Shown in pieces: positions 43,893-52,224 of a stretch of 52,224 bases of DNA. The stretch is from an uncultured Granulosicoccaceae bacterium. GTDB lineage: Bacteria > Pseudomonadota > Gammaproteobacteria > Granulosicoccales > Granulosicoccaceae. Both the position numbers and the translations under genes were made by a program. Numbering within the stretch: the stretch's first letter is position 1; every line of letters starts with the position of its first letter. The notes beneath the pieces are model-generated. The model worked only from the letters and a program-made list of their open reading frames with translations. It searched no databases and was not told where the DNA came from. The DNA lies in contig CALGND010000078.1 of assembly GCA_937958675.1 (NCBI GenBank), positions 1 through 52,224 of the forward strand, given 5' to 3'.

Positions 43893-44872
43893 AAAAGCCT
43901 AATTTAATTGACATCGTATCTGAAGCTCAGCTTACTGCTGGCTTTAAAGATACGCCAATGGCAGAGCATGTCGCAGCCATCAGCAAAATACTTAATGAGC
44001 ATGAAATAGAACATGGCTTCTACCCAAAATGGCGAGACGCGGTTAAGGCATTACCCACTTTGGATACGCACGCTGCGTGTAATCACGAAGACCATTGGTT
44101 TATAGACCTACCCAACATCAGTAACGAAAATGCCGCGCAACTTGAATCAATGCTGAGGGAGCTTATCCCTTGGCGTAAAGGCCCTTTTAAGCTTGGGCCA
44201 ATTATCATCGATACAGAGTGGCGTTCCAACTGGAAATGGAAACGTTTAGCAGAACATATCACTCCACTGGCAGATCGGAACGTACTGGATGTGGGCTGTG
44301 GTAATGGCTATCACCTGTGGCGGATGCACGAAGCCGGCGCGAAGCTGGCGTTGGGGGTGGAGCCAAGCCCTCTGTTTAACTGTCAGTTCAAAGCAATTCA
44401 GCACTATGCCAATATTCCAAACGTGATGATGCTGCCCTTAACCTTTGAACAGTTTCCCGAAACCCAAGCCTTTGACAGCGTGTTTTCTATGGGCGTGCTA
44501 TATCACCGTCGTACTCCAGCAGAGCACTTACAAGGTTTACGCGAAGCACTAAAACCTGGCGGCGAGCTTATTCTAGAAACACTAATAGCGCCCGGTGAAG
44601 ACGACAGCGAAATCGAAATAAGTGATCGTTATGCCAATATGCGAAACCTGTATCAGCTACCTAGCGTACTAAGAGTAGCGCGCTGGATGGAGGAAGCATC
44701 GTTCACCGATATACGTTGCATCTCAGTCGATGTGACCTCGCCATTGGAACAACGAACAACGCAGTGGATGCCCTACCATTCGCTAAGCAATGCATTGGAC
44801 ACGGAAAATAAGTTACTGACCATTGAAGGACTGCCTCGACCAAGACGTGCAATATTGATCGCAAATCGCTAA
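43877..44872 (+). CDS. cmoB: tRNA U34 carboxymethyltransferase CmoB
   Basis: A 331-aa SAM-superfamily enzyme that transfers the carboxymethyl group from carboxy-SAM to 5-hydroxyuridine at tRNA position 34. Conserved blocks are LIPWRKGPFKLGPIIIDTEW, NVLDVGCGNGYHLWRM (nucleotide motif), FDSVFSMGVLYHRRTP and LPRPRRAILIANR at the end. No Shine-Dalgarno is visible; the upstream bases belong to a tandem repeat. It is downstream of cmoA, as in many gammaproteobacteria. Confidence 0.95.
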   Translation: MNEETQKPNLIDIVSEAQLTAGFKDTPMAEHVAAISKILNEHEIEHGFYPKWRDAVKALPTLDTHAACNHEDHWFIDLPNISNENAAQLESMLRELIPWRKGPFKLGPIIIDTEWRSNWKWKRLAEHITPLADRNVLDVGCGNGYHLWRMHEAGAKLALGVEPSPLFNCQFKAIQHYANIPNVMMLPLTFEQFPETQAFDSVFSMGVLYHRRTPAEHLQGLREALKPGGELILETLIAPGEDDSEIEISDRYANMRNLYQLPSVLRVARWMEEASFTDIRCISVDVTSPLEQRTTQWMPYHSLSNALDTENKLLTIEGLPRPRRAILIANR

Positions 44873-45131
44873 GTCATGAGGTTATACCACTCCGAAAACG
44901 ACTAATTGTGACTACTGTGACAACTTGGGGCAGTAGCAATGAATTTAAGTCATCATTTAAAGAACCACGAATATATTTATATTTATCAATCAGATACAGC
45001 ATTCTACTAAAAATTATTCCAGAGTCGTATAGGCCGAACCATTACAAACCGTCGGATTCATCGAACCATACGCAGGACATTTGTTGCCAGATAGTTATAA
45101 TCTCGGCCGTCAACAGCAATCGGCCCCATGT

Positions 45132-46082
45132 ATGGCCATAGCAACAGCCAGATCCGTCAGCGTTAAACCTGCCCAAATTGCCGCCAAGATCGACAACGGC
45201 ACTAGGCAGCAGATTGAAGGCAAAGAATTCATCTACTTTGATGGTTATTGGGTGCGTTATTACCAGCCACTAGAGGAATCTCTAGCTGCGCGCAAATCCC
45301 TGATAGATCACCTCACTCGGCGTACTTTTCACCACACTGAGCCCGGTATCAATACGCCCGGTCATCGACTTGATGAAGCCCGGGATGCCTATGAGGCAGC
45401 CACTGACCCTGCCTTGAAGCGCGTCAACGCTGCGATGCTTGCCGGTGCATTGTTTAATCGCGCTACTGACATATTCACAGCAATCGTAGAGCTAGAAGAG
45501 AAAGGCGTCAAAATTAGCCGTCAAAACGAGCTAATGAGAGACTGCGGCGGGTACTTTAAAGAAGCACTCGAACTAGGTAAACAAGTCAAACACCACAGTG
45601 GCGAAGAAGGCATCGACGAACTTTGGGGCGAGCCGTTCAGAGCATTTACGATACCGATAAATGCATATTATGAATCCCGCTTTATCAAGGTCTCGCAAAC
45701 CATGGCTAACATCGACCAGATAGCTAAGGTCATGAACGATACATTTGGGGAGCGAAACGAGTTTGTTGGTATTAGTGATTTGGTTAATTCCTACGCTAGT
45801 GCGGCACGACACGAATGTGAAACAATGAAATCAGATCGTGATATTTTTGACATATGGCCTAAATTCATCGCCGCCGGTGAGCGCCTAGGCCAGTTTCAGA
45901 TGGTCACAGAGACCAATTGCCCGACAGAATATGCCTTTGCCATTGAGCATGCGCGCCAAACGCTGATAGTCGGCCGAAATTTGATTAATTGGGTAGCAAG
46001 AGCCCGTGTACCCATGCCGATGAGCACTCGGCAATATATCCAGCGCTGCGAAGCTTTGAAGCAACAAATAACGTGTTGCTAG
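45132..46082 (+). CDS. Unrecognised cytoplasmic protein
   Basis: A 316-aa protein from ATG 45132 with no family I can name. It has no signal peptide or membrane segment. It appears largely helical, with an early FIYFDGYWVRYYQPLEESLAARKSLIDHL stretch, then helices rich in Ala/Glu, GEPFRAFTIPINAYYESRFIKVSQTMANI, and a Cys-Cys C terminus. The frame stays open to a TTG at 45081 that has AGGA just upstream, so a start 17 codons earlier is possible. About 260 bp of AT-rich DNA without a gene separate it from cmoB. Confidence 0.6.
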   Translation: MAIATARSVSVKPAQIAAKIDNGTRQQIEGKEFIYFDGYWVRYYQPLEESLAARKSLIDHLTRRTFHHTEPGINTPGHRLDEARDAYEAATDPALKRVNAAMLAGALFNRATDIFTAIVELEEKGVKISRQNELMRDCGGYFKEALELGKQVKHHSGEEGIDELWGEPFRAFTIPINAYYESRFIKVSQTMANIDQIAKVMNDTFGERNEFVGISDLVNSYASAARHECETMKSDRDIFDIWPKFIAAGERLGQFQMVTETNCPTEYAFAIEHARQTLIVGRNLINWVARARVPMPMSTRQYIQRCEALKQQITCC

Positions 46083-46399
46083 CCAAACTGGCGGCCGCGT
46101 CCACAGAGTCGAAAAAGCGCACTGAGCCACATCTTCCCCGATATAACATTTGGCAGGCACAGTAGTGTTAATAGCGACACACAACCCCGCTTCATAGGCA
46201 CTATAATTTACCGCTAAGGCGTACAGCGCCTAACCTCAACCGATTTATTTGTTAGATAGACTGCCGTTTCGGCACGAATCTGGCGAGCATTTCATCGGTA
46301 TTGTAAATAAAATTCAATAGAAAACAATAGCTTGTCGGGTAAACTCAGCGGCTGACCTTCCAAGGTAAGCGCTATAAGCTCGCCATCAGAGACCCAAAA
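46083..46399 (+). other. Intergenic leader region of the UDP-sugar dehydrogenase gene
   Basis: No gene is supported. A TATAAT hexamer at 46202-46207 has no good -35 at normal spacing. Small inverted repeats occur just downstream of it (AGGCG...CGCCT) and near 46360 (ACCTT-CC-AAGGT). The region probably contains the promoter for the dehydrogenase gene, but I cannot place it. Confidence 0.4.
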
Positions 46400-47743
46400 A
46401 TGAAAGTAACCATATACGGATCAGGCTACGTTGGCTTGGTAACTGGATCACTATTAGCAGATGTTGGTAACGACGTACTTTGCGTCGACGTCGACACCAA
46501 GAAAGTAGAGAACCTTAAAAAAGGCATCATCCCCATCTTTGAACCGGGTTTGGACGATGTTATCAAACGGAATGTTGAAGCCAAACGGCTAGACTTCACC
46601 ACCGACATGGATCAAGCCGTCGCGCACAGTGAAGTTCAATTTATCGCAGTGGGCACACCACCGGGTGAAGATGGTTCAGCGGATATGCAATATGTTGCTG
46701 CTGTAGCGAAAACGATTGCCGAACGCATGACAGAAAACAAAATCGTTGTCAACAAATCAACAGTACCTGTTGGAACTGGCGACATGGTTGAAGACGTAAT
46801 GGACGCTGAACTTAAAAAGCGTAGCCTAAGCCACGGCTATGCCGTTATCTCTAACCCTGAATTTTTGAAAGAAGGCGCAGCGATTGATGACTTCATGAAG
46901 CCCGATCGGATCGTTATCGGCACAGACAATGAGCACGCCATCGACGTGATGCGCGAGCTTTACGGCCCGTTTTGCAGAAACCACGACAAAATAATCTTTA
47001 TGAACCGTCGTTCTTCTGAGCTGACAAAGTATGCAGCAAACTCGCTACTGGCAACAAAAATCAGTTTCATGAATGAGCTATCTAATATTGCAGATCGCGT
47101 TGGAGCTGATATAGAAGATGTGCGTGTTGGTATCGGTTCGGACCCACGTATTGGCTATCACTTTATTTACCCTGGCTGCGGTTATGGCGGTTCTTGCTTT
47201 CCTAAAGACGTGAAGGCGTTGGTTCAAACATCAAAACAGGTGGGTTACAACGCTGAACTACTGGCCTCAGTTGATGCTGTGAACGATCGACAAAAACATG
47301 TGTTGTTTGAAAAGTTAATGCGGCACTTTGACAACGATATCAAAGGCAAATGCTTTGCAGTTTGGGGCTTGTCATTTAAACCCAATACTGATGATTTACG
47401 CGAAGCGGCTAGTCGCGTACTGATCGAAGCGATATTCGAAGCCGGCGGCACTGTACGCGCTTATGACCCAGTCGCCATGTCCGAGATGCGCCACTTCTAT
47501 CCGGACGAGAAACGTCTTGAGCTAGTCGGTACTGCACAAGATACGGTAATGGGTGCTGATGCATTGCTCATCTGTACTGAGTGGAGCGAATTCCGAAGCC
47601 CAGATTTAGAAGCTTTGAAAAAGAGTCTAAATAAAGCAGTCATTATTGACGGTCGTAACTTATATGATCCGGCCGCTATGCGCGAAGCAGGTTTTATTTA
47701 TGACTGCATCGGCCGTCCACAGCAGGATCGTCGTAAAAGCTAG
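46400..47743 (+). CDS. ugd: UDP-glucose 6-dehydrogenase (UDP-glucose/GDP-mannose dehydrogenase family)
   Basis: A 447-aa NAD-dependent dehydrogenase that oxidises UDP-glucose to UDP-glucuronate. The N-terminal Rossmann motif GSGYVG lies at 7-12. VNKSTVPVGTGD and SNPEFLKEGAAIDDF are conserved substrate loops. The catalytic Cys266 lies in YPGCGYGGSCFPKDV, and the C-terminal UDP-binding domain starts at WGLSFKPNTDDLREA. The acid sugar feeds exopolysaccharide or capsule synthesis, in line with the Wzz/BY-kinase gene at the right edge. A GDP-mannose dehydrogenase is less likely by motif. A strong terminator follows. Confidence 0.9.
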   Translation: MKVTIYGSGYVGLVTGSLLADVGNDVLCVDVDTKKVENLKKGIIPIFEPGLDDVIKRNVEAKRLDFTTDMDQAVAHSEVQFIAVGTPPGEDGSADMQYVAAVAKTIAERMTENKIVVNKSTVPVGTGDMVEDVMDAELKKRSLSHGYAVISNPEFLKEGAAIDDFMKPDRIVIGTDNEHAIDVMRELYGPFCRNHDKIIFMNRRSSELTKYAANSLLATKISFMNELSNIADRVGADIEDVRVGIGSDPRIGYHFIYPGCGYGGSCFPKDVKALVQTSKQVGYNAELLASVDAVNDRQKHVLFEKLMRHFDNDIKGKCFAVWGLSFKPNTDDLREAASRVLIEAIFEAGGTVRAYDPVAMSEMRHFYPDEKRLELVGTAQDTVMGADALLICTEWSEFRSPDLEALKKSLNKAVIIDGRNLYDPAAMREAGFIYDCIGRPQQDRRKS

Positions 47744-47784
47744 TGTTTGAAGAAAGCGTAAGCGTGTAAATTTAGCAGCTATAC

Positions 47785-47817
47785 AAAAGCCGCTGGCATG
47801 ATGCCAGCGGCTTTTTT
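47785..47817 (+). terminator. Intrinsic terminator after ugd
   Basis: AAAAGCCGCTGGC and GCCAGCGGCTTTT form a 13-bp stem with a short ATGAT loop, followed by a run of T. It is symmetrical enough to work from both sides. Confidence 0.93.
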
Positions 47818-47907
47818 CGTTCTAGGCCTGCAACCTACAAGGGCACCTAGCCCGCTTTCGGGAGGATATCAATAGACGGCTGCGCGGATGACTCACTAAT
47901 CGACGTA

Positions 47908-48080
47908 GGCATTCTTCCCTCGAATTCGGTACCCTTTGGGGTAAGCACTAACTCACGGGTCTCGGAGGCACGATGCCGTGGTTCGGCATCCCGACGCGAA
48001 GCCCCCATGGATGGGCTTGTTGCGTCCCGTGAGTTAGTGCTTACCCCAAAAAAGGGCATCGAATTCGAGGGAGGAATGCC
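47908..48080. repeat. Long imperfect inverted repeat (about 52-55 bp arms)
   Basis: The left arm (47908-47959) and right arm (48026-48080) are reverse complements with about two substitutions in a GGTACCC/GATGCCC region, one T/C change and three extra bases in the right arm. The outer ends are GGCATTC...GAATGCC and the inner ends CTCACGGG...CCCGTGAG. The 66-bp centre holds two further hairpins, GATGCCG-TGGTT-CGGCATC and AAGCCC...GGGCTT around CCATGGAT. No target duplication is visible at the ends and no transposase is present. It lies in the 460-bp gene-free region between ugd and the MATE gene; the rest of that region (47744-47907 and 48081-48203) holds only the ugd terminator. Confidence 0.9.
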
Positions 48081-48203
48081 GGAAACACATTGAACAAGCT
48101 TTCGTGATCGAAAATTATGATGCCAGCCGTTCTCCCCGCTCAAAGTTTCTACAGCATTTGACTAATTAAGCCTATTATCACGGTAAGCCAGCCTTACCAG
48201 CCG

Positions 48204-49577
48204 ATGCACTTGAGCGCGACTTCACCTCCCACACTGCCATCGACCCGATCTGGTTGGCACAAGCGTGTGCTGCTATTGGCGATACCGATCATTCTGTCAA
48301 ACAGCACGGTTCCACTGGTAGGGATAGTGGATACCGCCGTCATGGGTCGCATGGACTCCCCCGCCTTCGTTTCGGCTGCTGGTATCGGAGCCGTGATGTT
48401 TAGCTCCATTTTGTGGGCTTTCGGTTTTTTGCGTATGGCCACAGGCGGCTTGGTGGCGCAGGCCCATGGCGCTGCCAATCCACTACAGGCTGATCGCACC
48501 GGGCTCCGTGCACTGCTGCTAGCGCTCTTATTGGGCCTTATCTTGATCCTTGCTAGCGAATACCTCCTTTGGCTTGGCTTAGGGCTTATGGAGGGCTCTG
48601 AACGCGTACACGCACTGGTTGCTGACTACTACCGCATCCGAATTTGGTCTGCTCCAGCCACATTGATGACCTATGCCCTCTCTGGCACCTTAATTGGCCA
48701 GCAACGCATGAGGGCAATTTTTAGCTTACAACTGATATTGAATATCACGAATATCGCACTCAATCTGGTGTTCTTTAACTACACCGATTGGGGCATCAAA
48801 GGTGTGGCCACAGCCACTGTAATCAGTGAGTACCTTGCGCTAGCAGCTGCACTATTCATGAGCGGCACACTGGCAGCATTTCGTCGCAACAACGCTGCTG
48901 CGGGCAATCCTGTTTCTAGCTGGATTGCCGACCCGATACGCTTGGTGGAGTTTGTACAGATCAGCGGAGATTTGTTTATCCGCACACTGTGCCTCACCGC
49001 GGCGTTTTACTGGCTGACCGTAATGGGATCCAAACAAGGCGATGAAATTCTTGCCGCCAACATATTGTTAATCAATATGCTGCACTTTATGGCTTACGCA
49101 CTAGATGGGTTTTCGCATGCGGCAGAGACACTAACTGGATTTGCATTCGGTCAACGTAACCGCCGCGCCCTGATTAGCGCTGTGAATGCCAGCACTGTAT
49201 GGGCTGGATTGTTTGCATTGGCATTCATTGTTTTTTTTGCCGTAGCTGGCGGCCATATCATTGATGCCATGACAACTCAAACAGCCTTGCGAGAAACGAC
49301 AAGACAATGGCTGCCATGGATCGTATTTTCACCGCTAATCGGTGTGTGGAGTTTTTTACTAGATGGTATCTTTATCGGCACAACCCATACGCGCGCTATG
49401 CGCAATGGCATGTTGATCTCTTCTGCTGTTTTTGTAGTGGCGTCAATTATACTGGTAAAGCACTACAACAACCATGGATTGTGGCTGGCATACTATATAC
49501 TGATGGTCATGAGAACTGCCACGCTGGGAGTTAAGTATCCAGCCGTACTGCGATCGGCCGATGCTCGTACCGACTAG
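48204..49577 (+). CDS. MATE family efflux transporter (DinF-like)
   Basis: A 457-aa multidrug and toxin extrusion protein with about twelve helices. The first helices carry ILSNSTVPLVGIVDTAVMGRM, where the VDTAVMG stretch is the MATE/DinF signature, and FLRMATGGLVAQAHGA is the matching loop. The second half repeats the pattern (ILAANILLINMLHFMAYALDGFSHAAETLTGFAFGQ). The length and second-half signature favour the DinF branch. The substrate is unknown. It is preceded by the inverted repeat region. Confidence 0.9.
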   Translation: MHLSATSPPTLPSTRSGWHKRVLLLAIPIILSNSTVPLVGIVDTAVMGRMDSPAFVSAAGIGAVMFSSILWAFGFLRMATGGLVAQAHGAANPLQADRTGLRALLLALLLGLILILASEYLLWLGLGLMEGSERVHALVADYYRIRIWSAPATLMTYALSGTLIGQQRMRAIFSLQLILNITNIALNLVFFNYTDWGIKGVATATVISEYLALAAALFMSGTLAAFRRNNAAAGNPVSSWIADPIRLVEFVQISGDLFIRTLCLTAAFYWLTVMGSKQGDEILAANILLINMLHFMAYALDGFSHAAETLTGFAFGQRNRRALISAVNASTVWAGLFALAFIVFFAVAGGHIIDAMTTQTALRETTRQWLPWIVFSPLIGVWSFLLDGIFIGTTHTRAMRNGMLISSAVFVVASIILVKHYNNHGLWLAYYILMVMRTATLGVKYPAVLRSADARTD

Positions 49578-49725
49578 GCTCGTACAAATCGAATCATACA
49601 AGTACAGATCATGCACATAATCGTCAGGCAATGGGTAACAGCACCATACACAATCGCACTGGGCCTCTATTTAAGTCTATACACGGTCTCTATTGCCTAC
49701 CATTTCATCGCACCCTACAAAGCCA

Positions 49726-50739
49726 ATGCAGTTTGAGCAAAATAAACCTCTAAAGCATCTGAATAGCCTAGCGTTCGAGCATACCGCTGAACACTACGTA
49801 GAAGCAAAGTCTGAGGACGATCTCGCAGAAGCTCGTGAGCACGCGGTAAATAAAAACTGGCCTCTTTTTATTCTTGGCGGCGGTACCAATATCGTACTGA
49901 CGCAAAATATCAAAGGCCTGGTAGTACATCCCGTAGGCACATCCATAGACTATCAAGCAACATCAAAAGACCAGTCACTCGTCACCGCTAATGCCGGTAC
50001 CAATTGGCATGAGTTAGTACTTGATTCACTACGACACGGCTACGCAGGCTTGGAGAACTTAAGCTTAATACCTGGTGCTGCCGGAGCGGCTCCCGTGCAA
50101 AACATCGGAGCATACGGTGTCGAATTGAATCAGCGCCTCGTTACATTGCGTGCACTACACCTACCTTCAGGCCAGTGGCGCGAATTTACTAACAAAGAAT
50201 GTGAATTTGGTTACCGCACTAGCTTATTCAAACGCCTTAAGGGCGAATACGCAATCTCATCGATCTCACTTCAATTGTCAAAATCGCTTCCGCTCAACAC
50301 ACAATATGCGGCACTCAAGCATGCGCTTGATGAAGCTCAATTAAACGAAGTTAACGCCAAAATGATCAGCGATTTAGTTTGTCAAATTCGCTCACAAAAA
50401 TTACCCGATCCAAACACCTTAAGCAACGTAGGCAGTTTTTTCCAAAACCCCATTGTTAGTGATGCTCAGTATCAATCATTGAAAGACAAGCACCCCGGCT
50501 TAGTTGCTTACCCTCAATCTGATGGCCAGGTAAAGCTGGCGGCTGGTTGGCTTATCGATACGCTAGGCTTTCGCGGCAAACGCGACGGTGCTGTGGGAGT
50601 ACACGACAAGCAAGCATTGGTATTAGTGAATTTTGGGGGCGGTACCGGGGAGCAATTACTGGCTCTGGCGGAGACTATCCGCCAGAGAGTAAAAGAAAGC
50701 TTTGATGTGGTACTTAAAATCGAGCCAAACGTGATGTAA
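49726..50739 (+). CDS. murB: UDP-N-acetylenolpyruvoylglucosamine reductase MurB
   Basis: A 337-aa FAD-dependent enzyme that reduces UDP-GlcNAc-enolpyruvate to UDP-MurNAc in peptidoglycan synthesis. The FAD-binding motif is ILGGGTNIVL, then LIPGAAGAAPVQNIGAYGVEL. CEFGYRTSLFK holds the substrate Tyr and Arg, NVGSFFQNP holds the catalytic Ser, and the final Glu lies in KIEPNV. This is a type I MurB like the E. coli enzyme (342 aa). The frame is open to a TTG at 49693, but ATG 49726 fits homologues better. It is a stand-alone gene here. Confidence 0.95.
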   Translation: MQFEQNKPLKHLNSLAFEHTAEHYVEAKSEDDLAEAREHAVNKNWPLFILGGGTNIVLTQNIKGLVVHPVGTSIDYQATSKDQSLVTANAGTNWHELVLDSLRHGYAGLENLSLIPGAAGAAPVQNIGAYGVELNQRLVTLRALHLPSGQWREFTNKECEFGYRTSLFKRLKGEYAISSISLQLSKSLPLNTQYAALKHALDEAQLNEVNAKMISDLVCQIRSQKLPDPNTLSNVGSFFQNPIVSDAQYQSLKDKHPGLVAYPQSDGQVKLAAGWLIDTLGFRGKRDGAVGVHDKQALVLVNFGGGTGEQLLALAETIRQRVKESFDVVLKIEPNVM

Positions 50740-50806
50740 GGCTCGCGTAGTTATATATACGCTATTACTTAGTTATTACAGCCACACATAGCGGCTAGCG
50801 ACTTAA

Positions 50807-52224
50807 CTAAATGATATCCAAGTCATCGCCCGCGGAACGTTTACTTGCTGTTTTTCGGCTATTTCGATCACGACGCAATCGCTCTATCGGAGACTGCATT
50901 TCTTCATCCAGCTGTGCCGTCAAATCAAACTCTGCTGCATGATCACTGATGTTATCGTACGGATCATCGTCAGCCATCAACACGCCATTATGAAATACCC
51001 CACCCGCCGCTGCTGATAGGCCAGCCGGCCTATCGAGATCGAGATTTACTTCACTATCATCTGTCTTCAGCTGATATAGCTCTTCTTTTGATAAGCGTAA
51101 CTTATCAGGGGTCTTGGTCTTTTCACCCTTCTCGGTGTAACCGTAATAATCGTAGTAACCCTGATAGTAGTAATCACCGCCATACGACGTAATTCGATCT
51201 ATATCTACCTGAGTAATCAGAATACCCGCTAGCTTGGCTTTAACTTGTGACAAACGCAGCAGGCCTCGCTTCACTAACTCCATAGATGTGTCATGGGATT
51301 TCACCGCATACACTACAGCGTCACTCATTTTACTGAGCACCAGTGCATCTGATACCGCTTGCGTTGGAGCGCAATCAAGAATGATCCGATCGTAGTGCTG
51401 ACCAAGCTGCTCCAAAATCTTCTCAAAACGTTTTGAAGACAACAGCTCTAAAGGTTGGTCCGGAATAGGGCCAGAAGGCAATATGTCAACTGAGTTATCA
51501 AAAACACCACGCTTGATGCAATCCCGAGCAGTGGCAGCGCCGGTTATCAAACTACTTAAACCCGCTACATTTTTATCATAGCCAGCTGCCTTTGCAACTG
51601 TAGGTCTACGCATATCGCAATCAATCAACAGTACTCGTTCGAGCTGTCCTAAGGAATAAGCAAGATTAATAGACACGGTCGATTTACCTTCCCCTGGTAC
51701 CGAAGAAGTCACCATGATGACCTTCTGAGGTGTGTCACCGTCTTCCATACACAATGCAGTACGAACCGTATTAACGGATTCTGCAAAAGTCCCTTTGGGA
51801 TCATTAATCTCAACAGGATTGAGCGGTAGAGTCCTTGTGCCCTTAAACATGCCGCCTTTAATAAGAGGAAAAATACCTAACAATCTAACACCCAGCTTTC
51901 CTTCAACATCATTGGTGCTTTTAATTGTGTCGTCCATCTGCTCATACAAAAATGCCATCAACATAGATAGAAGCAGTGATGCCAAAGCCGCAAGCGCCAT
52001 TATTAGCTGCTTCTTAGGCTTGAAAGGACCATTGGGTATAATTGCCGGATCAGAAAGGCGGGCGTTTGCGGTTTCCAAACCATCTGCAGAACGTGCCTCG
52101 CTCATACGATTGAAAAACGTATCGTACAATTCTTGATTAGTTGACACTTCTCGCTCAATAGCATCTAACTCATATTTTTTGGTGCCGATAGCCTGGATCT
52201 CTTGTTTACCCTGAGCCAGCTTGG
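50807..52224 (-). CDS. Wzz/BY-kinase exopolysaccharide protein, 5' end cut by window edge
   Basis: The C-terminal part of a polysaccharide co-polymerase fused to a bacterial tyrosine kinase (Wzc/EpsB/CpsD group). The frame is open to the window edge with no stop, so the start lies outside; an internal GTG at 52147 is not the real start. Visible in order: the end of a coiled-coil region, a Wzz-type P-rich motif and second membrane helix (LIMALAALASLLLSMLMAFLY), then the kinase with Walker A SSVPGEGKST, Walker A' LLIDCDMRRP and Walker B IILDCAP. A tyrosine cluster (YGGDYYYQGYYDYYGY) follows, but unusually about 105 acidic residues come after it. It controls chain length and export of an exopolysaccharide. 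Confidence 0.88.
   Translation of the reverse strand, partial: KLAQGKQEIQAIGTKKYELDAIEREVSTNQELYDTFFNRMSEARSADGLETANARLSDPAIIPNGPFKPKKQLIMALAALASLLLSMLMAFLYEQMDDTIKSTNDVEGKLGVRLLGIFPLIKGGMFKGTRTLPLNPVEINDPKGTFAESVNTVRTALCMEDGDTPQKVIMVTSSVPGEGKSTVSINLAYSLGQLERVLLIDCDMRRPTVAKAAGYDKNVAGLSSLITGAATARDCIKRGVFDNSVDILPSGPIPDQPLELLSSKRFEKILEQLGQHYDRIILDCAPTQAVSDALVLSKMSDAVVYAVKSHDTSMELVKRGLLRLSQVKAKLAGILITQVDIDRITSYGGDYYYQGYYDYYGYTEKGEKTKTPDKLRLSKEELYQLKTDDSEVNLDLDRPAGLSAAAGGVFHNGVLMADDDPYDNISDHAAEFDLTAQLDEEMQSPIERLRRDRNSRKTASKRSAGDDLDII

Noticed and set aside
43678..43914. 78-codon frame on the - strand across the cmoA-cmoB repeats
   Set aside because: A 33-bp unit without stops on either strand keeps this frame open automatically, and it overlaps both cmo genes.
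47908..48080. Integron attC site
   Set aside because: The ends do not match the RYYYAAC/GTTRRRY core, the arms are too complementary, and no integrase or cassette array is present.
47847..48143. 98-codon frame on the - strand across the inverted repeat
   Set aside because: It is composed of the inverted repeat arms and hairpins, resembles no protein, and has no convincing start. Best explained by the repeat structure.
1..52224. Prophage, insertion sequences or defence islands
   Set aside because: No integrase, transposase, capsid, restriction or toxin-antitoxin gene is recognisable in the window.

Overview
The window looks like chromosomal DNA of a free-living, probably aquatic gammaproteobacterium. 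This rests on the gene set: DUF1820, CmoA/CmoB, RluB, TruD, GlpE, RNase D and TamA/TamB, plus two proteases with GlyGly-CTERM tails, a sorting signal known mainly from gammaproteobacteria with type II secretion. I see no phage, insertion sequence, integron or CRISPR array. Taxonomy below class is not claimed.

Layout. (1) 188-7827, + strand: a complete phosphate module, phoB-phoR-pstS-pstC-pstA-pstB-phoU, with a clear Pho box and spaced -10 in front of pstS. (2) 7835-14826, - strand: two paralogous trypsin-like proteases with GlyGly-CTERM tails flanking a lipoprotein, a glutathione S-transferase, and a DUF1501/DUF1800 pair. (3) 15017-16761: TRIC-type channel, histidine phosphatase, YaiI family. 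(4) 16773-27695: a cyclitol (inositol-type) uptake and catabolism locus. It has a sugar ABC transporter (binding protein, permease, ATPase), a LacI-family regulator, IolE-like and Gfo/Idh/MocA proteins on the - strand, and iolC-iolB-iolJ-SRPBCC-iolG on the + strand. The same 14-bp palindrome lies in both divergent control regions, and in both it overlaps the -35 of a leftward promoter with the same geometry. iolD and iolA are not in the window. (5) 27837-29711: small secreted proteins and a tRNA-Ser(GGA) preceded by a decayed tandem copy of itself together with a multi-hairpin repeat. (6) 29747-42858: housekeeping genes (DUF1820, rluB, moaB, class IV aminotransferase, truD, glpE, TlpA-like, tamA-tamB, rnd, azlCD, alkA-like). 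(7) 42963-44872: cmoA and cmoB, separated by an in-frame 33-bp tandem repeat that begins inside the cmoA stop region and ends in phase with the cmoB start codon. (8) 45132-52224: an unrecognised ORF, UDP-sugar dehydrogenase, a long inverted repeat, MATE exporter, murB, and the 3' part of a Wzz/BY-kinase exopolysaccharide protein running off the right edge.

How the parts fit. The Pho module senses and imports phosphate. The cyclitol locus imports a ring polyol, oxidises it (IolG), dehydrates it (IolE), isomerises 5-deoxyglucuronate (IolB), phosphorylates it (IolC) and cleaves it (IolJ), probably under the local LacI regulator. TamAB serves outer-membrane assembly, and CmoAB makes the cmo5U wobble modification of tRNA. 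The most unusual structures are the cmoA-cmoB repeat, the tRNA-Ser duplication with its covarying hairpins, and the roughly 170-bp inverted repeat at 47908-48080.
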